In this document: positions 49,037 to 58,531 of the stretch, in pieces | Layout: every line of letters starts with the position of its first letter | How positions within the stretch are numbered: the first letter of the stretch is position 1 | NCBI GenBank assembly: GCA_023079485.1 | Contig: CM041108.1 | Span: forward strand, 3,658,001-3,722,000 | Direction: 5' to 3' | Source of the DNA: Archilochus colubris | Taxonomy: Eukaryota; Chordata; Aves; Apodiformes; Trochilidae | DNA: 64,000 bases | Program-made: the position numbers and the translations under genes | The notes under the pieces: model-generated | What the model saw: only the letters and a program-made list of their open reading frames with translations | Told to the model about the DNA's origin: nothing | Databases searched by the model: none

Positions 49037-49293
49037 CGTAATACCCCAGCGTACGGATATTTTCGGGTCTCATTGTTCGGCGCAGGGCGAGATTATTTTG
49101 TAGTTTTTCTTAGGCTTTTGTCTGCCTGCTGGGACCCTTGGCAAAGGGAGCCTGAGCGTGGCTCTTTCTGGTGGAGCTGCCACTGCTCCCCGGGTTGTGC
49201 TGGGTCTCTCTGTGCTGAGCTTTTCTTTCCGAGAGCAAAGAGCCTGCGATAAACTCTGCGCTTGGCGTCTTGGAAATCTCCCGTCTCCATAGC
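49037..49293. promoter_or_regulatory. Small CpG-dense patch
   Basis: By hand count about 15 CpG dinucleotides fall within roughly 257 bases, in a window otherwise strongly CpG-depleted. GC content is visibly higher than in the flanks. No TATA box or convincing first exon with a donor site could be linked to it. It is shorter than a classical CpG island, so it could be an orphan CpG-rich element or enhancer. Overlapping open frames on both strands here are explained by the lower stop-codon frequency in GC-rich sequence. Confidence 0.45.
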
Positions 49294-50702
49294 GCCTGCA
49301 ATTCCCAACAGCCAAGTTTGGAAAGGAAACTGCTTGGTGGGTCAGCACAGCACCCATGTAGCAGCCTTTCTTTTCAAGCCCGGTGTTGCTTTCTTTTCCT
49401 CTCTCCACTCAGTTCTGGGACTCTTGCACTCAGGGCTTCTCTGGGCAAAGACACTCTTTGACTGCAGCTTTTCTTTAATCTTGCTTTATTGTGAGCACCT
49501 TCTGTGGTGATGGCAGTGGCAATCTTCTGGCCACTCACTTGTTCTTAAAAGGTGAGGGGAGTTATTTCTTTAAGGAGGAAAAAAAAAAAATTTCTTTCAG
49601 TGTTTGAAATTTAAGATTTTTTCGGATTGTTTTGCTTTATGCTAAATAAACTTGACCGTTTCTCAGAGCCCAAAATTGAGAAGGAAGTTTTTCCTTTGGT
49701 GACATTAATTCCCTTGGAAGCTGAGAGGAGTGAAGCTGATGATAGAAGGTTATGCATTCTTGCAGGACTCTCAGCATATTGTACCTGAGGAAAAAAACCA
49801 GGCTTCCTTCTCAGTACCAAACTCTGTCAAACTGCTTCATTTGCAGAGTTCCCTGCACTTCGAAACGCGGGGTATAATTTCTGCAAATTAAATTGCAGTT
49901 TAGAGCCGTGGTTGCTCTTATTAAATCTCTGTAAATAAATTTGTCCACAGACTGTGTTGTCACCTCTGAAATGCTCTCTGCTCATGGATAGCAACCCAGC
50001 TCCGTCTTTCCTTGTGGTGGAGTCAGGGTGGTGCTGGATTTTGGAGCTTTTACATTTCGTTCTTTTTTTGTTTTGTTCAGGACATTTTTATTTTTTTTTT
50101 TTAGTCTATTTTGACTCTTTTTAAAAGTAAGGCTCATTTTTTGAGGTTAAGAAGAAGGAGAGAGTAAAAGGTACCGTATCTTTCTTCTTAATTGTTTGGC
50201 TTAAGTCTAAACCATCTGAAAAAACACCCTTAAAATGATCTTTAAAGTAACAGCCGCTTAGTTAGAAAAAAATATAGTAACAGATTTAGCTTACCCTCTT
50301 GATGGACTTAACCTCAGGAAATTAGGCATCCTCTCTGTCTCTTCTGGAATAATCAGTTTCTTATAATATAAATATATATATGAAATGACCAAATACATCT
50401 ACACCGTTTGCATCTTTAACTCAGAAACAATTGATCAAAAAACGGAAGCACTGCTAGAGATCAGAGAATCTTTTCATTTAAAGCCTTTAAGTTACCATGT
50501 ATTTCCATCTAGTTAAGCTTAATTTCCTTTTATTGTGTTCCTCAAATGAAAATATACAACGCCACGTCTAACAGTGCTACAATTCACATTAATAACCTCT
50601 AACTTTACATAACAACCATCAAGAAGCATCGAAAAGGCAGAAACAGATGCAATTATTTGTTGCTAGCTAAGTTACTGTACGTGACCCAGGTGCTGTAGTA
50701 CT

Positions 50703-50710
50703 ATTTGCAT
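50703..50710 (+). promoter_or_regulatory. Octamer motif ATTTGCAT
   Basis: An exact match to the POU/octamer-factor consensus, inside a repeat-free block. An 8-mer occurs by chance about once per strand per 65 kb, so context rather than the motif alone makes it notable. Confidence 0.3.
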
Positions 50711-50927
50711 GTGTTTCTCACCTTTGTTCACCCAGACACATGGGGATCTCCAGCTATTGCTGACTAATTGATAGTTGTAGTAACTGCTATAGGCTCCTTA
50801 GATTAGAAATGCATGCAGACGTGTGTCTTGATTCAAACATTAAGGAACACACACTCTCACTTACTTACATGGGCAGAAAGTCTTCATACTATTAGAGGTG
50901 TGTGATGGAGATAGCAGGACATAAAAC

Positions 50928-50973
50928 AGAAGAGAGAGAGACACAGAGAGAGAGAGAGACAGAGACAGAGAGA
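50928..50973. repeat. (GA)n / GACAGA microsatellite
   Basis: A purine-rich simple repeat of AGAGAG units broken by ACAC and GACAGA steps. Confidence 0.9.
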
Positions 50974-51099
50974 TGGCATGCAGCATATATACCCCTACAA
51001 ATAGTTCTAAAATGCGTTTGCAAATGCAGAAGTCTTCAGAACCATCCAACAGTTCAGCACACCCTTTTTATCTCTTCTCTGCGGGACGTCTCCATCCAG

Positions 51100-51123
51100 A
51101 TTACTCGAAAAAAAGCGGAAAAG
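51100..51123 (+). other. Candidate 24-nt microexon (very weak)
   Basis: A CT-rich tract ends in CATCCAG at 51099 and the donor AAAAG/GTGAGA begins at 51124. The 24 bases are a multiple of three and read ITRKKAEK. Microexons of this kind exist in neuronal genes, but a match this short is easily chance. Confidence 0.07.
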
Positions 51124-51165
51124 GTGAGAGCTCTGCCATCTTAGCTCTGAATTCATCTGATTTCC

Positions 51166-51185
51166 TTTTTTTTTTTTTTTTTTTT
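51166..51185. repeat. Poly-T tract
   Basis: About 20 T followed by C-rich sequence, forming a pyrimidine tract. No plausible exon follows closely. Confidence 0.8.
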
Positions 51186-51709
51186 CCCCCTCCTCCTTCT
51201 CCCTTGTATTCCTCATGCCATTGTCCATTCTTATGATGGCAGCCGCCCTTGCTCTTGAATGCAAGTGTCACAGCGGGAGCAAAAAGGGTTCAGGGCTGCA
51301 TTGTCAAAGCCATGGTTGCCTATTGTTTCTTAGCCTTTCACTGCTCTGCTTTTCCGAGCCTCTTTCCCTATCAGTGGCCCCTGTCAAGGGGAGGAGTAGG
51401 GAGAAAATTGCAAGAGTTAGTCGTCCTTTTTATTGCACACTGTTATGATAAACAGCCCAGCAATACATCCCACAAAATTAGGAATTATAACGACGGGACG
51501 GGGGGAAAAAAAAAAAAAAAATTCTTTGTAGGTTTTGCGTTTGTCGCTGCCCTTATGTCAAAAGCTTGGTTTCTTAGGAAAGACTTTTGTATTGGTGGTT
51601 TTGCCCAGCAAAAAATAGAGGCAGCTGCAAAGTGAACAGTGAGCTATTTAGCCACAAGGTAAAAATTTCCTGTTGCTATTTGGATACTGATGCTTTTCAA
51701 TTTTAAGGC

Positions 51710-51720
51710 GGGGGGGGGGG
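51710..51720. repeat. 11-G homopolymer
   Basis: An uninterrupted G-run with G-quadruplex potential, followed by A-rich sequence. Its length is prone to sequencing error. Confidence 0.8.
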
Positions 51721-51755
51721 AAGAAAGCATGACTGAAAGCATTTCTGTAGCTGTC

Positions 51756-51779
51756 CATTCATCCATCCATCCATCCATC
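51756..51779. repeat. (ATCC)n microsatellite
   Basis: Five to six tetranucleotide units, the first one altered (CATTC). Confidence 0.9.
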
Positions 51780-52670
51780 TCTATTTTATGTTTTAAAGCG
51801 TTGAAAATGATTTTTAAAAAGGCCAGAGAGACTGCTTGGAACTTGGTTTTATTTAGAAATCTCTCAGTGTAGAATGAGGTTTGTGTTTCAGTTGATTGAA
51901 TCTTGTAGTGGGAAATGAAGGGGGAATGACTGTCCTGCTGGTGCCAGAAAGTGCTGGTTTCTCAGGTCACCTAAAAGTAAATTCTTGTCACAATTTCTTC
52001 CTTTCATGGGGGAAAAAAATGTGGACGGGACTTTGCTTGACATTTAAGTGTGTGTTTGATTGTCTTGTGTGAACAGGCCAGCTTTTCCGGTGTTCAGAAC
52101 TTCAGGGAGGTTACAAAGTCATGGCCTCAAAAGTTTTTTTCTTTTACTGCGTTTGATATGAAATTGTTTAGAAAAAGAAATGAGGACTGAAAGGTGGCTT
52201 CCAAGAAGAGCACAAACACACTTGCATATCCAAGTTGTAAATAACGTGGTCATTTCTCTCGCAGTATTTTTGGTCTTAAAAACATAACAAAGTAAAAGGC
52301 AAATAGAATTTGGTTTATGCTTTTAACTGTTTTAATTTGAGCACTGTTTTAACCCTTAAGTTGACACTCACTCTCCTAACTGTACAGCACATTTAGCAGT
52401 TTGGAGATTTCATTTTTAGAAGTCTCTTATGACGTTATTTTTGACTGAGCCATGATATTATTAGAAATTATAAAAAGAAAACCCTACAGACCATTCAAAT
52501 ATGTGCTTCTTGAGTCTGACTATCTAAGTCATTGCAAATGTCTAGGGCTATTTTATCATGTCTAATAATAACAGGCAGAGTGCTTTTGCAGATGTAAATA
52601 TGATTTAAATCTTATAGAAGCTTGCAGGGATAAACTACTGATTAGTTAGGCTCCTGTTTTGGTTATGCTT

Positions 52671-52714
52671 AAGAATATCTAGTAGTCTGAGTAAGAATAT
52701 CTAGTTGTCTGAGT
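52671..52714. repeat. 22-bp direct tandem duplication
   Basis: Two adjacent units of AAGAATATCTAGT followed by AGTCTGAGT or TGTCTGAGT, differing at one base. Confidence 0.85.
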
Positions 52715-55700
52715 CTCTCAAGTGATCAATGGTTGTTGTGGATTTACTTTGAAAGAAACGGGAAAAGATATTTTACCTGAATTCACTTTTAACTCTCAGA
52801 ATGCTGAAAGGGAAGTGATCTGAGGAGAAAATCCTCCTAGTCTGTCCCAGACAACTTGCTTTGCCTTTTATCCTCTGTATTAGTCTTTTTTTTTTTTTTT
52901 TTTAACACATATATATTTGTCTTGCATTGCCAAGTTCTAGGTCAAGTACGTGTCTGTTTGGAATATCTTTAGAATTGCAACTTTTTGAAGAAATGATGAA
53001 AGAACTCTGGCCTTGTTTTAAATCAAACTCTGAATGGAGTTGAGGCCACCCTGGGAGCACAATGTTTAATTTCCATTCGACATCTGCCTTATATTTACCA
53101 TTGCAGCCCAGTGTCTGTGTGGAAGGAGCACTCAGCGCTGATAAAAGTTTGGTATCTCTTTTGTCAGAGGTTGTCATTTCTGTTCTCTCAGGCTGGCCTG
53201 TCATTTTGTAAAATCTTTTGTCACTGGGGCTGAATGGAAAACCTGGACTGTGTTGGAAGAGATGAAAGAAATGGGGAAGAGGATTCAAATGTGTGGAGCA
53301 ATTCTGGGCGCTCGACTCGGAGACAGATGGTGCCTAATCCTGATTTTCCTTACTCCAGTGTAAACACTGAGCTGTCCCACTGAAAGCCCCACTGAATACT
53401 GATCAGAATCAGGCCTGGCTCATTTCTTTGCTTTTTATTTTGAGGCTCTGGGCTTCTTTTGCAATGCTTGATGCATGCAAAGCTCTTATTTTACACTTCT
53501 GCTGATGGGTGCCCACTGAGTGACTCCACGCTGATTGCAAACACGGGTGTAAATCCTCAGGTTCAGTCATTGCTCCAGACTCAGGCTTGTAGGAGTGATA
53601 TCAGTCTGACCTTCTAGGAATAAATATTTAAATAACTTGATGTGTTTTCTTTAGGTATGTCTGGATAAGGAAATATTATCATCTCCAATGAACTGGGGGG
53701 GAATTCTGTGGGTCTGGACATTGCAGGGTGTCAGTGGGAATGTGGTGGTGGCTGAGATGTTAGGTCTACCTGGGAGGAAAAAGAAGTTTATTTAAAGCAA
53801 AGGCAGCAGCATTTGGCCCCACACATGGATTTTGTTGTAAAAAGGGATTGACTGGACAACTGTTGCAGCTTTGGGATTAAGAGAGAACTCTTTCAGGCAG
53901 AGAAGGGAAAACTTTGCCCTGTGTTTAATTTTTTAACTGGATTTTGTCTCCTTATTTATGAAGACAACTTGTATTTATGTTGCTTTTAATATTAGAGGTA
54001 CAAAAGGGCTTTTTTGCCTCCCTAGATCCATTCTGTAATCTGAGGTTGAAGTGCTCTGTCTACAGTGTCAGCTCCAGATCTAGGCACCTGTTTAACTTCT
54101 TCCTGTTGGATTTCAGTCGTCCCCTAGACAGAAATAAAGTTCCCTCTCTTTTTTCTTGTTTTTTTCTTTTTTTTTTCTTCCCTCATAGGACCAACTTGAT
54201 GTCTTCAGTGGGAACTGTTCATAAACAAAAAGAGAAAGGATCATCTGAATTCTTTGGCATGAGTTAGGACCTGAAGTCTCCTTGAAAGAGCAGCCCAAGA
54301 CACAAGAAGAGGATCTCACCTCCTGCCTCTTTCCAGAGACTCCTTCCTGCTCTGAGACTCAGGCAAGTACCATTTTCTTCTGGTTGGAGCTTCACTGGTG
54401 AGTCCTTTGAGCTGCTTGCTTCTCATCCATCTATATTTTGTCAGTAAAGCTTTGTATCGAGTTAAAAGGCAGTTTCTTGTACACCTATGTGTTCTTCCAT
54501 GCCCTGTCGCTGGCCTATGTGGCTCATGCCTATGGCAGGTTTATACAGTCCAAAACTCAAGAACTGGAAGTAGGAAGCCATAAGGAAGAGCTGAACTATT
54601 AGATTAACCTTTTACCAATTCCAAATCCATATCCTGTTACCACTTGAGATGTACAGAGGTAAAGCACTATAGCTTTAAATCACTTGTTAGTGATCACTGC
54701 ATTTACTGGCCTTATTACCAACCATTGCAATGAATTTTGTGTCCTGCTGGACTTCACATGTCAAAAGTAGCATCTTCTCCAGGGATTGTCCCTGGTTTCT
54801 ATGTGCTTGCTTATAGAATGAGGTATTACTGAGTAGCCACAAAGTGATTTCAGCTTGTCAGGTAGCAAATAGGATGGGTACAGCCCTGTTAAAAGTGGGA
54901 GCATCTGAAAGCAGACATGGAAGAACACATTACCTTCCTCTGGGAAAACCCTGCTGTGGAGTGAAAGACTGGCCCAGATAATTATTCTACTGATAGGTAA
55001 GATGATGTTGGTTTGCAGTAAATCAGTGCAAATCTGTGGTTAACTACATCTGTTGGGAAGATTCTGAATGCAGAGAGTGTGAAGGGACAGACCCTTGTCT
55101 GCTGAAAAGTGCCACAGAGTTCAGCATTAATTGAAGAGCTGCTTTGAAGGCAGGATGGGAGGCAGGTTGAAGTTCTTGAGCAAAACTGGCAGGGACTCTG
55201 TCCTGCTCAGTCTGGTCTTCCCTGAGGTTGACACAGTTTTGTGCTGGCAGATTTCATTCTATCTTATTGAAAACATGTGACAGAGTTTAAGAAAAAAACT
55301 GGACTTTGAAAGCCATTAGTGTGTTAGCACAACAGAAAACTTTCATGTGACAATATTGGCAAGAGAGAGAAGACAATTTTTTAATAATAGTTGCTTTCTT
55401 TCTAGCTCAGGATAATTGCTGTATTTTGATATTTTGTCAGAAGAGCATCATATGCTCAAATATCAGCCTTAATGCAGATTTCAGAACATCATTTCAGCTT
55501 TACAGGATGTCAGTTTGCCACCAGGCAATTGTGACAGGAAAATTAATTTCCATTTTATTTGTACACTTGAAATCTACTCATCTGCTTTCTCCAGCCCGTG
55601 TGTGGAATTCCCATTTTTATATAAGTGAATACATTTTGCTGAACAAGGGGAGTCACTGCTGAGCATCTGCTTCAAATTGTGGACACTGTTTTGTTTCTTT

Positions 55701-56814
55701 GCATTTTCTTGGGCTATAGTGAAGGACTTTACCTGGGTGTGAGTTACAGCTTTAAAAAGGGCAATGGGCAAACTGTGTTTCCACCTGCTACTTGTTCCTT
55801 TTCAACAATTTTTTTTCTTTGGTTTGAGACTGAAGTCTGATGGAAAGTACTTGTCACCTTGTAGGTCCTGGTCTACTTTTTTTAGTTGCTATGGAATGTG
55901 CAGACACTTCTGTAAGGGTTTAGAGACCTGCTCAAGCTTTTGTCAAAGCCAAAGTCAAGCTCTGCACTCTTATTTGTTTTGCCATCCTTCACAGGTTTTC
56001 ATTCTCTTGTCCAGCTTCATCCTGTATCACTTGGCAAAACGATAAGGGAGTGAGATTAAGAGACTACAGAATATGCTGTGTTGAGGGAAGGTATAATCAG
56101 CTAAAAGGACACTGAACACAGGTGTGATCAGCCCCTAAGTGCCAAAGGAATGTGCCAATGTTAGGTTTAAACGCTGAGAGAGCAATAAACCAGTTGCAAG
56201 CATATTATTCCTACAGACTTTTAGTTCAGGTTTTGTTTCTGGCTGTATCTCCCTCCGTTATGCTGATGATCTGTACCTTTGCATTCATCTTTGGTTCATA
56301 TTCCCACCTGTGCATAGAAAATCCTCCCAGTCTTTGCCAAGTCATCACCTTCTCAAGATGTAAATCCCTCCTAAAACCTCACTTCTTCGGTATTGACCAC
56401 ATGAAATGATTTATTCTTCTTATAGATCCACGTATTTGTCAGGGTTGGAGGTAGATTAGCTGGACAGTGGGCACAAATCTAAATGAACTGCATGATATTT
56501 TCACTGTGACCATGGTTCTTCTTTCCCTCGTTTATTTAACTTTCTTTTTTTTTGCTTGTTTTGCTGTGAAATAAGCTGATAAACTCCTTGGGTTAGGACA
56601 TAATGTCAAGTGATTTCATTTATCCTTGTTATACATTTTGAATTCTCTACAAATAATAGGTAAGTGGTAAAAAAACAAATTAATTCAGGTACAAGCTGCA
56701 GCTCAGAAAAACGCCTGGTTGGCATTAAGATTCAGCAAGATGCAGTGGGCAGTGGAAATCAGTCTGTGGGGAGGATTGCCAGTGGAGGATTATGTCCTGC
56801 TGAAAGCTACAGGG
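52715..56814. other. Noncoding stretch, no gene seen
   Basis: No gene or recognisable transposon. A T-tract lies at 52886-52903. Open frames up to 128 codons (minus, 52902-53288) show no family motif. Confidence 0.6.
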
Positions 56815-56941
56815 TGGAGGAGGGACTGGATAAAACCCTGAGTAACATGGTTTGAGCTCAGAGCTGACCCTGTGTGGAGCCTGAGGTTGGACTAGAGCCC
56901 TCCTGAGGTCCTTTGCAACCTGTGTTGGGGAGATATCATAG
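56815..56941 (+). mobile_element. CR1 3'-end fragment, older subfamily
   Basis: The order GACTGGATAAAACCCTGAGT, ACATGGTTTGAGCTCAGAGC, TGACCCTGTGTGGAGC, GAGGTTGGACTAGA, CCTCCTGAGGTCCTTTGCAA and ATATCATA follows the 3' end of a common avian CR1 subfamily, where GGTTGGACTAGATGACCTC precedes the closing CTATGAT repeat. It is more diverged than the long copies here and belongs to a different subfamily. Only the last part (about 130 bases) is recognisable. Confidence 0.75.
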
Positions 56942-57515
56942 ACCAAGGAGGGGCCAGAAGCTTGGGTGCAGTAAAGTATCTGATTAATTTATTGTTTTTC
57001 CTCTTTGGACAGTGTTCTGATATCTGAGGATCCTGAAGTCTGCCCCATGTGTCAATGTCACACTGCCCCTATCTGCTTATTTAATAAATATGCATTTTTC
57101 TAGTCATATTCAGCATCTCTTATTGAGATTCTTTTTTCTTTTTAGTTACTGCATGTCTTACCTCTTTGAATTATCAGGTACATTCATTTCTGGCAGAACA
57201 AATAATCTCCAGCAGATCCAAAGGTGGTAGAGAAACCTAAACCTTGGTAAATGATCTTTATGGCCATCTGCTTCTTGCTTGTTTAGAAAGCTGCATTCAG
57301 AAGAGTGGCCCAGCCAAGGGACTCAGTGACAAACCTTCATTGTGCTGAGCTTGAAAATCAACTTGTTGTGGCTAAAGATGACAGTGTTAGTTTCCCTGAA
57401 TGCATGTTGCCATTTCAGTGTGTTAGGCATTATCAACCAAGCTGTGATGAATTGCAGCAGGGCTGCTTCCAATTTGATCCAGACATCCCCCAGCAATCTT
57501 TCCCCTCATGCACAG
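56942..57515. other. Noncoding spacer between CR1 pieces
   Basis: No gene or clear repeat recognised. Confidence 0.6.
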
Positions 57516-58098
57516 ATCATAGAATCATAGAATGGGCTGGGTTGGAAGGGACCTCAGAGATCATCAAGTCCAACCCTTGATCCACTCCCCCCGTGGTTCC
57601 CAGCCCATGGCACTCAGTGCCACATCCAGGCTCTTTGGAAAGATCTCCAGACACGGAGAATCCACTACTTCCCTGGGCAGCCCATTCCAATGCCTGATCA
57701 CCCTCTCCAGAAAGAAATTCTTTCTCATCTCCAACCTAAACCTCCCTGGCACAACTTGAGACCCTGCCCTCTTGTCTTGCTGAGAGTTGCCTGGGAAAAG
57801 AGCCCAACCCCCCCCTGGCTCCAACCTCCTTTCAGGGAGTTGGAGAGAGTGATGAGGTCTCCCCTGAGCCTCCTCTTCTCCAGCCTCAACACCCCCAGCT
57901 CCCTCAGCCCTTCCTCACAGCACTTGTGCTGGATCCCTTCACAGCCTCCTTGCTCTTCTCTGGACCTGCTCCAGCACCTCAATCTCCTTCCTGAGCTGAG
58001 GGGCCCAGAACTGGACACAGGACTCAAGCTGTGGCCTCCCCAGGGCTGAGCACAGGGGCAGAATCATTTCCTTGGACTGCTGGCCACGCTGTTCCTGA
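57516..58098 (-). mobile_element. CR1 LINE retrotransposon, 5'-truncated copy 3
   Basis: A minus-strand CR1 copy. Read on the minus strand it starts at about 58098 with CAGGAACAGCGTGGCCAGCA. It encodes [30 protein letters not shown] and VQRRARRL, then a stop, then the C-terminal pieces [13 protein letters not shown] and RKNFFLERVIRHWNGLPRE in shifted frames. It ends at 57516 with the CTATGATTCTATGAT tail. The last 86-codon open segment (57564-57824) has the same translation as the one in copy 1 at 8921-9181, and both copies share the same missing G that breaks the frame there. This points to recent activity of one CR1 source subfamily. The 5' end runs straight into an unclassified block. Confidence 0.95.
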
Positions 58099-58426
58099 TC
58101 ATCTGGTATAATCTGGCATCCTGCAGATACCTCTGCACATGGGGGGCTGTGCTCAGGTCCAGCTGAAGCTCCTGAAGGCCCATGTGAGGTTCTGCAAATA
58201 CACTGGTGTAACCCACTGCTATGTGTCTGATGGGTGTCCCCTTTTCCTGGCAGCTTAATAAGTGCTGCTGACCTGTGGCTTGCCCTTTGGTGCACTTAAG
58301 CAGGCTCACAGAATCACCAGTTTGTCTGGCCTGGTGATCAGCCAGCCTCCCCAGGGACCAAATTTTCTGCCTCGTGAGCTGGAGCTGTCCCCTGAACTCA
58401 CCAGCTGCCTGCTCCTCTCACTGGTA
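58099..58426. other. Unclassified block next to CR1 copy 3
   Basis: Unusually open in several frames on both strands (the minus-strand frame continues from CR1 to 58295) and higher in GC than its surroundings. I do not recognise it as the upstream part of CR1, whose reverse-transcriptase residues would be expected here. It could be part of another, unidentified retroelement into which CR1 inserted, or simply unique DNA. Confidence 0.4.
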
Positions 58427-58531
58427 GCATATAGAAAACATATAGAACACATGTAGAAACATATAGAAAACACAAAGAAACATATAGAAAACAAACATAG
58501 AGCCTATAGGAACATAACATATAGAAAACAA
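58427..58531. repeat. Degenerate tandem array of ACATATAGAAA units
   Basis: About seven to eight imperfect copies of an 11-13 base unit (ACATATAGAAAAC) with slips and substitutions. Confidence 0.8.

Larger units (their letters stand above)
46240..52700. promoter_or_regulatory. Candidate cluster of conserved noncoding elements
   Basis: This 6.5-kb stretch has no recognisable transposon, although repeats occur on both sides. Several sub-blocks look like unique, constrained vertebrate regulatory DNA rather than decayed repeat: about 46480-46760, 47330-47640, 48040-48540, 50140-50860 and 51205-51350. They are rich in TAATTA/ATTAAT-type homeodomain cores and include an octamer ATTTGCAT at 50703-50710. 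CpG density is raised at 49037-49293. All this is reading of texture; conservation could not be measured. If correct, it would be a distal regulatory cluster for a developmental gene outside the window. Confidence 0.35.

Noticed and set aside
49070..49408. 112-codon open frame, minus strand, in the CpG patch
   Set aside because: Open in several frames on both strands because stops are rarer in CpG-rich DNA; no protein similarity recognised.
50939..50975. CRISPR-like short repeat array
   Set aside because: It is a GA-type microsatellite without spacers.
57690..58049. 119-codon plus-strand open frame in CR1 copy 3
   Set aside because: It is the antisense shadow of the minus-strand CR1 element.
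58427..58531. CRISPR-like array
   Set aside because: The units are directly adjacent and degenerate, with no unique spacers; it is a small tandem repeat in an animal genome.
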